A stretch of 49,921 nt of DNA, taken from positions 1-49,921 of the forward strand of contig NZ_JAPEHZ010000015.1 in the NCBI RefSeq assembly GCF_028823685.1. The letters are read 5' to 3'. This DNA comes from Tenacibaculum sp. L6 (GTDB lineage: Bacteria > Bacteroidota > Bacteroidia > Flavobacteriales > Flavobacteriaceae). Below are positions 1 to 8,995 of this stretch, piece after piece (position 1 is the first letter of the stretch; each line of letters begins with the position of its first letter). The notes under the pieces are model-generated. The model saw only the letters and a list, made by a program, of their open reading frames with translations, was not told the DNA's origin and did not search any database. A program made the translations under genes and the position numbers.

Positions 1-540
1 ACTATTAAACTAGATCAATCATTAACTCAACAATTAGTTCAAAAGCATAATTTCAAAGGTTTTGATGATTTTCTAAAAGCTGCAGGAAAAAGCAAATACA
101 ACACTACATTAACTATTAATAATACTGAAGATGGTAATCTTAAAGTTCGAGTTGATTATGTTAATATTGAATATTCTTATCATTATAATTGGTGGTGGCA
201 TCATCGGATGATGCATATGCATATGATGCATCAACAAATCCAATTTAATGCACCTGCTGGTTTTGGACCTACACAACCAAATGATTTCCATTTTAACACA
301 TACGACATACCTAAGGAAAAAAGATATTTTGAATTTGTAATAAACAATCAAAATGAAGTTATCTCAAACACTAAAACTAAAACTTTATATAAAGAAGTAG
401 ATAAAAAAGAGTATATAGATAAGCTTGAAGAAATTCAAGATTACAAACAGGAATCAAGTTGTTTTCTTGAAAACAGTTTTAGGTTTATAGCCTATTCTAA
501 AAAAAATAAAGGTTTTATCATTCAAACTAACACTTTATAA
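1..540 (+). CDS. C-terminal part of an unrecognised protein with a His/Met-rich patch
   Basis: The reading frame is open from the first base to the TAA at 538-540, so this is the 3' end of a gene that starts outside the window; 179 codons are visible. I do not recognise the family. The visible part has a mixed polar composition, then a striking aromatic and His/Met patch (WWWHHRMMHMHMMHQQ, about 190-237), then a Lys/Glu-rich region with a Cys near the end. A His/Met patch of this kind could bind copper or another soft metal, but that is inference from composition only. The ATG at 208 is probably internal, because the same frame continues upstream without a stop. ybeY follows 2 bases after the stop, so the two are likely co-transcribed. 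Confidence 0.75.
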   Translation, partial: TIKLDQSLTQQLVQKHNFKGFDDFLKAAGKSKYNTTLTINNTEDGNLKVRVDYVNIEYSYHYNWWWHHRMMHMHMMHQQIQFNAPAGFGPTQPNDFHFNTYDIPKEKRYFEFVINNQNEVISNTKTKTLYKEVDKKEYIDKLEEIQDYKQESSCFLENSFRFIAYSKKNKGFIIQTNTL

Positions 541-542
541 TT

Positions 543-959
543 ATGATTAGTTTTAATTACGAAACCGAGTTTCAATTACACAATGAAGAAAACACATCTA
601 AATGGATAGAAACGTGTATTGAAAAGGAAGGTTTTGAACTGGGAGAAATCAACTATATTTTTTGTGATGATGCATATTTACACAAAATAAATGTTGAGTT
701 TTTACAGCACGATACTTTAACCGATATCATCAGTTTCGATTATACGTTAGGTAAATTAGTAGGAGGTGATATTTTTATTTCTGTAGAAAGGGTAGAAGAG
801 AATGCTAAAGAGTTTAATGTTTCTTTTGAAAACGAATTACACCGCGTAATTATTCACGGTATTTTACATTACATGAAATACAAGGATAAGACAGAAGAAG
901 AGAAGCAACTAATGCGTTCGAAAGAAAATGAATGTTTAGAAATTTTAGATAAAAATTAA
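543..959 (+). CDS. ybeY: rRNA maturation endoribonuclease YbeY
   Basis: YbeY is a single-strand-specific, metal-dependent endoribonuclease needed for 16S rRNA 3'-end maturation and 70S quality control in the cytoplasm. The protein is 138 residues, slightly short of the usual 150 or so. The zinc-binding signature is visible as HGILHYMKYKD: His105 and His109 are present, while the third position, usually His in HGxLHLxGYxH, is Asp115. I recall the same Asp in other Bacteroidota YbeY proteins, so I read it as a lineage form rather than damage. The start ATG is 2 bases after the previous stop. A perfect 14-base palindrome and mnmG follow directly, a gene order common in flavobacteria. Confidence 0.93.
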   Translation: MISFNYETEFQLHNEENTSKWIETCIEKEGFELGEINYIFCDDAYLHKINVEFLQHDTLTDIISFDYTLGKLVGGDIFISVERVEENAKEFNVSFENELHRVIIHGILHYMKYKDKTEEEKQLMRSKENECLEILDKN

Positions 960-963
960 AATC

Positions 964-977
964 GTTCCACGTGGAAC
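964..977. promoter_or_regulatory. parS-like palindrome, copy 1 (upstream of mnmG)
   Basis: GTTCCACGTGGAAC is a perfect 14-base inverted repeat between the ybeY stop and the mnmG start. It closely resembles the ParB-binding parS consensus known from B. subtilis (TGTTTCACGTGAAACA), with a CACGTG centre. Two related copies lie just after mnmG. Chromosomal parS sites usually cluster near the replication origin. Assignment to ParB is inference; parA and parB are not in the window. Confidence 0.65.
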
Positions 978-988
978 TGAATTGAAAA

Positions 989-2868
989 ATGAGTTTATTT
1001 AATACAACATACGATGTAATTGTAGTAGGAGGTGGACATGCTGGTAGCGAAGCAGCGGCAGCAAGTGCAAATATGGGAGCACACACTTTGTTAATTACAA
1101 TGAACTTACAAAACATTGCTCAAATGAGTTGTAATCCTGCTATGGGAGGGATTGCAAAAGGGCAAATAGTACGTGAAATTGATGCCCTTGGTGGTTATAG
1201 TGGTATTGTAACTGATAAGACTGCAATTCAATTTAAAATGCTTAATAAATCGAAAGGTCCTGCTATGTGGAGTCCGAGAGCACAATCAGATAGAATGCAA
1301 TTTGCAGACTGCTGGAGAACAATGTTAGAGCAAACAGAAAATTTAGATTTTTACCAAGATTCTGTTAACGGATTGTTGTTTGATGGAGATACTATCACAG
1401 GTGTAAAAACTGCTTTAGGTTTAGAAATAAAAGCTAAAACTGTAATCGTTACCGCAGGTACTTTTTTAAATGGATTGATTCATATTGGTGAAAAAACATT
1501 TGGTGGGGGTAGAGCAGGAGAAGGAGCTTCTACAGGTATTACTGAAGATTTAGTAGATAAAGGTTTTGAAGCTGGTAGAATGAAAACAGGAACACCTCCT
1601 CGTGTAGATGGACGCTCTTTAGATTATTCTAAAATGACTGAGCAACCAGGAGATGATAATCCAGAAAAATTCTCGTATTTACCGGTTACAAAACCGTTAA
1701 CTAAACAACGTTCTTGTTATTTAACCTATACCAATCCTGAAGTGCATGATTTACTTCGTGAAGGATTCGATCGTTCACCTATGTTTAACGGTAGAATTAA
1801 ATCTACAGGACCACGTTATTGTCCTTCCGTAGAAGATAAAATTAATCGTTTTGCAGAGAAAGAACGTCACCAAGTTTTTGTTGAGCCAGAAGGATGGAAT
1901 ACGGTAGAAATATATGTAAATGGATTCTCTACATCACTTCCTGAAGATATTCAAGACAAAGCCATTCGTTCTATTCCTGGATTTGAAAATGTGAAATTTT
2001 TTAGATATGGATACGCAATCGAATACGATTATTTTCCACCAACACAATTAAAACATAACTTAGAAACGAAGTTAATTAACAACTTGTTTTTTGCAGGTCA
2101 AATAAACGGAACGACAGGTTATGAAGAAGCAGCTGCACAAGGTTTAATGGCAGGTGTAAATGCCGCTTTAAAAGTTCAAGAAAAAGAGTGCCTTTCATTT
2201 TAAAAAGAAGTGAAGCTTATATAGGTGTTTTAATTGATGATTTAATTACCAAAGGAACTGAAGAACCCTATCGTATGTTTACTTCGCGTGCTGAATACAG
2301 AACACTTTTAAGACAAGATAATGCTGATTTACGATTAACTGAAAAATCGTATAAATTAGGATTAGCTTCTCAAGAAAGAATGGATAGAGTAGAAGAGAAG
2401 AAAAACAAAACACAAAACCTTATCGATTTTATTAGTGATTTAAGCATTACAAAAGAAGAGATAAATCCGATTTTAGAAAGTAAAAATTTAGCAACCATTA
2501 ATCAGTCAATGAAATTGTTTAAAATTGCTGCGAGACCTCAGTTAAGTTTTACTGATTTTAGATCAATAGATAAACTAGAAAACTATATTCAAGAGAATAA
2601 TATTGATCAAGAAATTATTGAACAAGTAGAAATTCATTTAAAATATTCTGGCTATATAGAAAAAGAAAAAAGCAATGCTGATAAATTAAACAGATTAGAG
2701 AATATTCCTATTCCTTCAACATTTGATTACAGCAAAGTAAAATCTTTATCGTTTGAAGCTAGAGAAAAATTATCTAAAATACAACCTACATCCATTTCTC
2801 AAGCAAGTAGAATAAGTGGAGTATCACCAAGTGATATTTCTGTGTTACTTGTATACATGGGAAGATAA
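989..2868 (+). pseudogene. mnmG: tRNA uridine-5-carboxymethylaminomethyl synthesis enzyme MnmG (frameshifted)
   Basis: MnmG (GidA) is the FAD enzyme that, with MnmE, puts the cmnm5 group on the wobble uridine of several tRNAs. The first frame (989-2203) holds the N-terminal FAD-binding site (GGGHAGSEAA) and the conserved MnmG body. It ends with a wrong tail, ECLSF, at a TAA (2201-2203). The second frame continues exactly where the family does, PFILKRSEAYIGVLIDDL, from 2191 to 2868. Bases 2189-2190 (TG, between GAG and CCT) look like a 2-base insertion; without them a normal 625-residue protein results. Both halves are otherwise intact and well conserved, so the lesion is recent or a sequencing error. 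A translation restart at the GTG at 2188 could give a separate C-terminal piece, but I would not expect activity. Confidence 0.9.
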
Positions 2869-2891
2869 CTTACCGTATTTAGAACCATAAA

Positions 2892-2923
2892 AAATAAAAT
2901 GTTCCATGTGGAACGTTTTATTT
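2892..2923 (+). terminator. Terminator hairpin after mnmG, containing parS-like palindrome copy 2
   Basis: Arms 2892-2906 and 2909-2923 pair over 15 positions with one T:G wobble, followed by more T residues. The tip of the hairpin is GTTCCATGTGGAAC (2901-2914), a variant of the palindrome at 964-977 that differs only in the central dinucleotide (TG instead of CG). The element could therefore be both a transcription terminator and a ParB-type site. Confidence 0.7.
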
Positions 2924-2954
2924 TTTTATGTATAATTGTTTAACCAAAAACCAA

Positions 2955-2970
2955 TGTTCCACATGGAACA
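2955..2970. promoter_or_regulatory. parS-like palindrome, copy 3
   Basis: TGTTCCACATGGAACA is a 16-base inverted repeat apart from its two central bases. The six-base arms GTTCCA/TGGAAC are identical to those at 964-977 and 2901-2914. It lies 41 bases after copy 2 and 17 bases before the methyltransferase start codon. ParB binding is inferred from similarity to the parS consensus and from clustering of three copies within 2 kb. Confidence 0.6.
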
Positions 2971-2987
2971 CTCAACACACATAAAAT

Positions 2988-3845
2988 TTGATTACAGAAA
3001 AAGAGTTCTATAAGAACTTAAAACCTTTTTTAAACTGTATAGATTATACAGTTTCAGAGGAGAGTTATGAAGTAATGAAAAACGAAGCTTACGATATGCT
3101 TGTAACTTCTCCTGTTCCAAACAACTTAGATAAATATTATTTAAGTGAAAATTACATTTCACATACAGATAGTAAAAAATCTCTATTCGATAAAGTTTAT
3201 CAAATAGTAAAAAACCATACCCTTAAGAAAAAACTTAAATTGATTAACTCATTTAAAACAGAAGGAAAATCTATTTTAGATGTAGGAGCGGGTACAGGTG
3301 ATTTTTTAAAGGTATGTAAAAATGGTGGTTGGAAAATTACAGGTGTAGAACCATCAGATAAAGCGCGAGAATTTGCTGAAACTAAAAATATAATTTTACA
3401 CGAAAATTTAACTCAAGTTGAAAATAACCAATTTGATGTAATTACGCTTTGGCATGTTTTAGAACATATTCCTAATTTGGTTGAATATATTGAACAATTA
3501 AAAAAATTATTAAAACCAAACGGAGTATTAATTATTGCTGTTCCTAATCATAAAAGTTACGATGCAAAATATTATAAAGAGTTTTGGGCAGCTTATGATG
3601 TTCCAAGACATTTGTGGCATTTTTCAAAAACAGCAATTTCAAAACTATTTTCTTTAGTTGATATGAATGTTGAAAAAATACTTCCAATGAAATTTGATTC
3701 ATATTATGTTTCACTTTTATCAGAAAAATACAAAACAAAAAAATCACAACCTATAAAGGCATTTTTGGTTGGTTTACAATCAAATTTAAAAGCAAAAAGT
3801 AACGGAGAGTATTCTTCTTTGATTTATATCCTAAAAAACAAATAA
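2988..3845 (+). CDS. Class I SAM-dependent methyltransferase
   Basis: A 285-residue protein with a Rossmann-type methyltransferase core. Motif I is LDVGAGTGDFLKVC, followed by the acidic strand end GVEPSDKAR and the motif IV/post-IV stretch DVITLWHVLEHIPN. This is the UbiE/Coq5-like class (Methyltransf_11/23); the substrate cannot be told. The start chosen is TTG at 2988, because the N-terminus MITEKEFYKNLKP fits and no suitable ATG lies upstream. TTG starts are uncommon in this group. The gene follows mnmG across a terminator and a parS-like site and is closed by a strong hairpin at 3911. In many flavobacteria the gene after mnmG is also a methyltransferase. Confidence 0.85.
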   Translation: MITEKEFYKNLKPFLNCIDYTVSEESYEVMKNEAYDMLVTSPVPNNLDKYYLSENYISHTDSKKSLFDKVYQIVKNHTLKKKLKLINSFKTEGKSILDVGAGTGDFLKVCKNGGWKITGVEPSDKAREFAETKNIILHENLTQVENNQFDVITLWHVLEHIPNLVEYIEQLKKLLKPNGVLIIAVPNHKSYDAKYYKEFWAAYDVPRHLWHFSKTAISKLFSLVDMNVEKILPMKFDSYYVSLLSEKYKTKKSQPIKAFLVGLQSNLKAKSNGEYSSLIYILKNK

Positions 3846-3910
3846 AACTTAATTTAATGGTGTTTATTTCTATTTAAAATAATAAAACATAGAAATACCT
3901 TAAGAAAAAT

Positions 3911-3948
3911 AAAAAACCTCTTAAAATTGATTTTTTAAGAGGTTTTTT
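3911..3948. terminator. Bidirectional terminator
   Basis: Arms 3911-3926 (AAAAAACCTCTTAAAA) and 3933-3948 are perfectly complementary over 16 bases with a 6-base loop, with A-rich and T-rich flanks. It sits between the convergent methyltransferase and DoxX-family genes and can serve both. Confidence 0.85.
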
Positions 3949-3988
3949 AATAAATTAAAATTATTAAACATTTAAGTTAATATAAGAT

Positions 3989-4387
3989 TTAACTATTTAA
4001 TAAATACACTGCAAAAATGGCTATTAAAAAGTAAACTGCTAATGTCATTGCCCCTGCATAATCTTTTGCTAATCGTTGACCAATTAATAAAAAGATTAAA
4101 GTTAATGCACATAATTCTGCTCCAATTAAAGCATAGGTATTATTTCCTGTAGTTGCTAAATGGAAAATTCCTACAAACATTAAAGCACCTGCTAACAATT
4201 CTAAAACTAAAATAATAGCTAATAATAGTGGTACTGAATTTTTTAATGGTGAATTTTGAAAATGATCTTTTATAAAAGATAAATTTCCTTTCCAATCGCT
4301 TACCTTATCTATTCCAGATTGTAAAAAAGTAACGATTAAAAAAAGTAATAATAAGATTTCTGTTATGCTTTGTTGTATAAGTTCCAT
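3989..4387 (-). CDS. DoxX family membrane protein
   Basis: A 132-residue hydrophobic protein with about four membrane segments (roughly residues 9-27, 51-73, 85-103 and 112-130). The spacing, and the short loop after helix 1 with FLQSGIDKVSDW, match the DoxX/DoxD-like family. Family members are inner-membrane proteins of mostly unknown function; some work with oxidoreductases in oxidative-stress or thiosulfate chemistry. The conserved helix 1 pattern (FLxSGxDKxxxW) is the best evidence. The gene is alone, convergent with the methyltransferase and divergent from the SPFH gene. Confidence 0.75.
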   Translation of the reverse strand: MELIQQSITEILLLLFLIVTFLQSGIDKVSDWKGNLSFIKDHFQNSPLKNSVPLLLAIILVLELLAGALMFVGIFHLATTGNNTYALIGAELCALTLIFLLIGQRLAKDYAGAMTLAVYFLIAIFAVYLLNS

Positions 4388-4502
4388 AAAGTTGATTTTT
4401 TACAAATATATATTTTAAAATGGACTGTAACAATTCAAAAAAAGTTCGTCATATAAATAGTATCTTTAACAAAAAATTACTAACATTTAAAAAATTAAAA
4501 CT

Positions 4503-5429
4503 ATGACATTTTATATGTATCCGCTTATTGTTGTCGGAATTCTTGTATTCTTATCATTATTCTTCATTGTAAAACAACAAACTGCAGCAGTTATCGAACG
4601 TTTTGGGCGCTTTCAAAGCATTCGTCACTCTGGTTTACAATTAAAAATTCCGATTGTTGATAGAATTGCAGGAAAATTAAGTTTAAAAATTCAACAATTA
4701 GATGTAATAGTTGAAACAAAAACGTTGGACGATGTATTTGTTAAATTAAAAGTTTCTGTACAGTATAAAGTTATTCGCGATAAGGTATATGATGCTTTTT
4801 ATAAGCTAGATTATCCGCACGATCAAATTACTTCGTATGTTTTTGATGTTGTTCGTGCAGAAGTACCTAAAATGCGCTTAGATGACGTATTTGTTAAGAA
4901 AGATGACATTGCAATTGCGGTAAAATCTGAATTAAACGATGCAATGTCTGATTACGGATATGACATCATTAAAACCTTAGTTACCGATATTGATCCTGAC
5001 GCACAAGTTAAAGCGGCTATGAACCGTATTAATGCTTCTGAACGTGAAAAAGTAGCGGCGCAATATGAAGGTGATGCACAACGTATATTAATTGTTGAAA
5101 AAGCAAAAGCTGAAGCTGAGAGTAAACGTTTACAAGGACAAGGTATTGCAGATCAACGTAGAGAAATTGCTCGTGGTTTAGAAGAGTCTGTTGAAGTTTT
5201 AAACCGTGTAGGTATTAATAGTCAAGAAGCATCTGCTTTAATTGTAGTAACACAACATTATGATACCTTACAATCATTAGGGGAAGAAACAAATAGTAAC
5301 TTAATTTTATTACCTAATTCACCACAAGTAGGAAGTAATATGTTAAATGATATGGTAGCAAGCTTTACCGCTAGTAATCAAATTGGAGAGGCTATGAAAA
5401 AAGCACAAAAAGATAAAGACAACGAATAA
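4503..5429 (+). CDS. SPFH domain (stomatin/prohibitin-like) membrane protein
   Basis: A 308-residue protein with one N-terminal membrane helix (residues 5-24), then the SPFH/band 7 domain (about 25-190; [22 protein letters not shown] is the typical entry) and an Ala/Glu/Arg-rich coiled coil (about 185-235, with [15 protein letters not shown]). Such proteins form ring-like oligomers on the inner membrane and often act with proteases or lipid microdomains. The next gene, a YbjQ-like protein, starts 2 bases after the stop, so the two form an operon. A possible promoter -7 element, TATCTTTA (one change from TAnnTTTG), lies about 35 bases before the start. Confidence 0.9.
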   Translation: MTFYMYPLIVVGILVFLSLFFIVKQQTAAVIERFGRFQSIRHSGLQLKIPIVDRIAGKLSLKIQQLDVIVETKTLDDVFVKLKVSVQYKVIRDKVYDAFYKLDYPHDQITSYVFDVVRAEVPKMRLDDVFVKKDDIAIAVKSELNDAMSDYGYDIIKTLVTDIDPDAQVKAAMNRINASEREKVAAQYEGDAQRILIVEKAKAEAESKRLQGQGIADQRREIARGLEESVEVLNRVGINSQEASALIVVTQHYDTLQSLGEETNSNLILLPNSPQVGSNMLNDMVASFTASNQIGEAMKKAQKDKDNE

Positions 5430-5431
5430 TT

Positions 5432-5749
5432 ATGATATTATCTACCACACCATCGTTAGAAAATAAACCAGCAAAAGAATATTTAGGTATTGTTTCTGGT
5501 GAAACAATTATAGGTGCAAACGTTTTTAAAGACTTTTTTGCAAGTATTAGAGATATTGTAGGAGGTAGGTCTGGTTCTTATGAAAAAGTGCTGAGAGAAG
5601 CGAAAGAAATAGCTATAAAAGAAATGACTGAAAGAGCTCAAAGACTAGGAGCTGATGCAATAGTTGGAATCGATTTAGATTACGAAACCGTAGGTGGAAG
5701 CGGAGGTATGTTAATGGTAACAGCCTCTGGAACCGCCATAAAACTATAA
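5432..5749 (+). CDS. YbjQ/UPF0145 family heavy-metal-binding domain protein
   Basis: A 105-residue protein of the YbjQ (UPF0145, DUF74) family. The typical pattern is present: [39 protein letters not shown] is followed by [17 protein letters not shown] and a Gly-rich end, [13 protein letters not shown]. The family forms pentameric rings; a role in metal binding has been suggested but the function is not settled. The protein is full length. It is translationally close-coupled to the SPFH gene (2-base gap), which suggests a shared membrane-associated task. A strong terminator follows at 5757. Confidence 0.9.
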   Translation: MILSTTPSLENKPAKEYLGIVSGETIIGANVFKDFFASIRDIVGGRSGSYEKVLREAKEIAIKEMTERAQRLGADAIVGIDLDYETVGGSGGMLMVTASGTAIKL

Positions 5750-5756
5750 GCAAATA

Positions 5757-5786
5757 AAAAACCGAAACGTAAATGTTTCGGTTTTT
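5757..5786. terminator. Bidirectional terminator
   Basis: Arms 5757-5768 (AAAAACCGAAAC) and 5775-5786 pair perfectly over 12 bases with a 6-base loop and a T run. It lies between the convergent YbjQ-like gene and tatA. Confidence 0.88.
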
Positions 5787-5805
5787 TTTATTGATAAATA
5801 TATAC

Positions 5806-6000
5806 TTATTTCTTATCTTCTACTTTATCGGTAGTATCTTCATCAGCTTTACTAGCATCTTTAAACTCTTTTATACCAGAACCTAAGCCCTTCATTAACT
5901 CAGGAATCTTTTTTCCACCGAACAATAATAGGATAACAACTAAAACAATTACGATTTGATATCCTCCTGGTATTCCTAAAAATATAGTAAGTAAATTCAT
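5806..6000 (-). CDS. tatA: Sec-independent protein translocase subunit TatA
   Basis: A 64-residue TatA/E-type protein. One N-terminal membrane helix (about residues 12-28) is followed by the [21 protein letters not shown] hinge and amphipathic helix that define the family, then a short acidic/lysine tail. TatA multimers form the pore-like assembly that exports folded proteins carrying a twin-arginine signal, with TatC as receptor. tatC is not in this window. Bacteroidota often keep tatA genes apart from tatC. The gene reads convergently to the YbjQ-like gene across a shared terminator and lies downstream of the head-GIN gene on the same strand. Confidence 0.92.
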   Translation of the reverse strand: MNLLTIFLGIPGGYQIVIVLVVILLLFGGKKIPELMKGLGSGIKEFKDASKADEDTTDKVEDKK

Positions 6001-6033
6001 TTTTATTAAATTTTGCGTTACAAAGATACAAAA

Positions 6034-6711
6034 TTAACCTCTGTGTTCAATTACACCACCAATTACTTTTTTATCTCTAAAAACTTCTGGTTTTCCTTTG
6101 TAAAAAATAGAGCCACCAAACGATACTTTTGCGTCTAAAGTTTCACCAGCTTGTACTTCTACCTTAGATCCAGAACCTGCTTTAACAATAGTCATTTCTT
6201 CTACTGATAATTTATATCCGTGGTACATACCACCTAAATCTGCATCAACATTTTGGTTCTTTGTACTTCCAGAAAGCCTAATAACAGCTCCTGAAGAGCT
6301 TTTTACCTTTAAATGCTTAACCTTAACTGAAAGATTAATAAAAGCTCCTTCTTGAGCCTTTATTTCAACTTTTTGCTGATGAATATCTTTACCCGTTACA
6401 GTAGCACCTTCATTAGCATCAATTACATCAATGTCTTCTTTGTAATACAAGGTTGCTTTTACCTTTCCATCGGCAGTAGTTTCAGGAAATTTTAATAATA
6501 CTTTTAACGTATATCCTTCAACTTTGATCTTTACTTTATCAGTTTTTTCACCAGTAACAACAATTTTAGATTCGTTAGATCTAACTAATTCTAAATCGAT
6601 ACCATTGTACACTTTTACTTGATAAAAGCTACCTAATTCTTTAGTCAACGTTGTTTGTGCTGACGCTATAACAGTCATCAAAAACAAACTTATACATACT
6701 AAATTCTTCAT
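6034..6711 (-). CDS. Exported head-GIN domain protein (DUF2807)
   Basis: A 225-residue protein with a cleavable signal peptide (MKNLVCISLFLMTVIASAQ). The remainder consists of short beta strands with repeated Val/Lys alternation, typical of the auto-transporter-adhesin head GIN domain (DUF2807), a right-handed beta-helix-like fold common in Bacteroidota. Visible landmarks are YNGIDLELVRSNESKIVVTG near the start and DLGGMYHGYKL near residue 160. The function is unknown, probably periplasmic or on the cell surface. It lies just upstream of tatA on the same strand, 33 bases apart. No obvious metal or catalytic residues are seen. Confidence 0.85.
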   Translation of the reverse strand: MKNLVCISLFLMTVIASAQTTLTKELGSFYQVKVYNGIDLELVRSNESKIVVTGEKTDKVKIKVEGYTLKVLLKFPETTADGKVKATLYYKEDIDVIDANEGATVTGKDIHQQKVEIKAQEGAFINLSVKVKHLKVKSSSGAVIRLSGSTKNQNVDADLGGMYHGYKLSVEEMTIVKAGSGSKVEVQAGETLDAKVSFGGSIFYKGKPEVFRDKKVIGGVIEHRG

Positions 6712-6799
6712 AATAAATCCATTAGTTTATTGTCTTAAAACAATAATTATACCAATACAATAAAGACAAATATTGAAAATTATTGTTTAAAATAGTATT

Positions 6800-8995
6800 T
6801 TAATATGAAATCAAATTAAAATCAAGGTGTTTACGCTCTAAATCAGTGTGTTTCACTTTCACTACAACTTCATCACCTAATTGAATCATGTTTTTAGTCG
6901 ACTGACCAACCACAGCGTATTGTTTTTCATCAAAAATATAGTAATCATCTTTTATGTCTTTAATACGCACCATACCTTCGCATTTATTTGATTTTATCTC
7001 AACATAAATTCCCCACTCAGTAACACCAGAAACAACACCTTCAAATTCTTCATCTTTGTGATCTTGCATGTATTTTACTTGCATGTACTTGATAGAATCT
7101 CTTTCGGCTTTAGAAGCTAATTCTTCCATTTTTGAAGAATGTTTACACTTTTCTTCATATACTTCAGCTTTTGGAGAATTACCACCATCTAAATAGTGCT
7201 GTAATAAACGATGTGTCATTACATCAGGATAACGACGAATTGGTGAAGTAAAGTGACTATAATAATCAAAAGCTAAACCGTAGTGACCAATATTTTGCGT
7301 AGTATATTCTGCTTTACTCATGGAACGAATGGCTAAGGTTTCTACCATATTCGCTTCCCCTTTACCGTGAACATCAGATAATAACTTATTTAAACTATCA
7401 GAAGTTTTTTGTCTTGTTTCTGTATTAATCTTGTATCCAAACTTACTCACAATGTTTTGTAAAGAAGCTAATTTTTCAACATTAGGTTCGTCGTGTACAC
7501 GATATACAAAGGTTTTATTACTTGGTCTTCCACCTGACAATCCAATAAATTCAGCTACTTTTTTATTCGCTAATAACATAAATTCTTCAATTAATTTATT
7601 AGCATCTTTTGCTTCTTTAAAGAATACCCCTGTAGGATTTGCGTTTTCATCTAAATGAAACTTCACCTCAATTTTATCGAAAGAAATAGCTCCTGATTTC
7701 ATGCGCTTTTTACGCATTTTCTTAGCTAATTCATCTAATTTAAGCGTAGCTTCAACAATATTTTCATCAACTACATAAGCTGTACCTGTTAACGAAACAT
7801 CTTCTGGAATAATATTTCCTTTTGTTTCTATTATCGCTTGGGCTTCTTCATAAGCAAAACGCTTATCAGAATAAGTAACCGTTCTTCCAAACCATTGGTT
7901 GACAACTTGTGCTTTTTCATTCATTTCAAACACAGCTGAAAATGTTAATTTTTCTTCATTTGGACGTAAAGAACAAACTCCGTTACTTAACATTTCTGGT
8001 AGCATTGGCACCACTCTATCAACTAAATATACTGATGTTGCACGATCATAAGCTTCATCATCTAAAATAGTTTTGGGTTGCATATAATGTGAAACATCTG
8101 CAATATGGATTCCTATTTCATAATTTCCATTTTCTAGTTTGGTAAATGATAAAGCATCATCAAAATCTTTAGCATCTTTTGGATCAATAGTAAACGTTAA
8201 ATCACCACGCATATCTCTACGCTTCGCAATTTCTTCTTGAGTGATTTCTATTGGTAATTCTGAAGCTTCTTTTTCAACTTCAGCTGGGAACTCATACGGT
8301 AAACCATATTCTAATAAAATAGAATGAATTTCAGTATCGTGGTCTCCTGGTTTACCTAGTACTTGCGTAATTTTTCCGAATGGATTTTTAGAATTTTCTG
8401 GCCAATCGGTGATTTTTGCAACTACTTTGTCTCCATCTTCAGCACCATTTAATTTACTCTGTGAAATAAAAATATCAGCATACATTTTGTTACTGTCGGG
8501 TACTACGAAACCAAAGTTTTTATTCATTTGCAAAACTCCAACAAACTCAGTTTTTGCTCTGTCTATAATTTCAACAACATCTGCTTCTTGTTTGTTACTT
8601 CTGCGTTTATTGTATACATAGGCTTTAACAGTATCGTTATGTAAACCTTTACCTAAATTTACTGAAGGTACAAAAATATCGTGTTCAAAATCATCACAAA
8701 TAAAGTAAGCATTTCCGTTAGATGTTACATCTAAGGTTCCTACATAGTATTTACGATCTTCATTAATCTGAAATTTTCCTCTATCTACTTCTTTTATCTT
8801 TTTTTGAGATGTTAGCTCAGCTAATTTTTGAATAATTTGAGTTTTTCCATCGGTATCTGATATTCCCATTTTAGCAGCAATTTGTTTATAATTGTACTTC
8901 TTTTTGCTGTCTTCGTTAAGTATTTTGAAAATGTTTCGGGTAAGATCTTTAATTACCTTTCCCTTTTTTTTGTAGATTTTTTTCTTTCTAGTCAT
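6800..8995 (-). CDS. rnr: Ribonuclease R
   Basis: RNase R is a processive 3'-to-5' exoribonuclease that degrades structured RNA, rRNA and mRNA fragments. The 731-residue protein shows the family order: an N-terminal winged-helix-like segment, two cold-shock-like domains (about 80-230), the RNB catalytic domain starting with RRDMRGDLTFTIDPKDAKDFDDA, which holds the metal-binding Asp cluster, and a C-terminal S1 domain (EFEGVVSGVTEWGIYVEI). Length and motifs are those of a full-length enzyme. The gene is divergent from the lipid kinase gene at 9108, with a 112-base AT-rich intergenic region that should hold both promoters. Confidence 0.96.
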   Translation of the reverse strand: MTRKKKIYKKKGKVIKDLTRNIFKILNEDSKKKYNYKQIAAKMGISDTDGKTQIIQKLAELTSQKKIKEVDRGKFQINEDRKYYVGTLDVTSNGNAYFICDDFEHDIFVPSVNLGKGLHNDTVKAYVYNKRRSNKQEADVVEIIDRAKTEFVGVLQMNKNFGFVVPDSNKMYADIFISQSKLNGAEDGDKVVAKITDWPENSKNPFGKITQVLGKPGDHDTEIHSILLEYGLPYEFPAEVEKEASELPIEITQEEIAKRRDMRGDLTFTIDPKDAKDFDDALSFTKLENGNYEIGIHIADVSHYMQPKTILDDEAYDRATSVYLVDRVVPMLPEMLSNGVCSLRPNEEKLTFSAVFEMNEKAQVVNQWFGRTVTYSDKRFAYEEAQAIIETKGNIIPEDVSLTGTAYVVDENIVEATLKLDELAKKMRKKRMKSGAISFDKIEVKFHLDENANPTGVFFKEAKDANKLIEEFMLLANKKVAEFIGLSGGRPSNKTFVYRVHDEPNVEKLASLQNIVSKFGYKINTETRQKTSDSLNKLLSDVHGKGEANMVETLAIRSMSKAEYTTQNIGHYGLAFDYYSHFTSPIRRYPDVMTHRLLQHYLDGGNSPKAEVYEEKCKHSSKMEELASKAERDSIKYMQVKYMQDHKDEEFEGVVSGVTEWGIYVEIKSNKCEGMVRIKDIKDDYYIFDEKQYAVVGQSTKNMIQLGDEVVVKVKHTDLERKHLDFNLISY

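Noticed and set aside
2181..2203. Programmed -1 frameshift in mnmG
   Set aside because: No slippery heptamer in the zero frame (codons are GAA AAA GAG TGC), and a shift further down would add foreign residues. A 2-base insertion explains the family alignment better.
2188..2868. Independent gene from GTG at 2188
   Set aside because: The protein is the C-terminal part of MnmG without its catalytic domain; best explained as the frameshifted 3' half.
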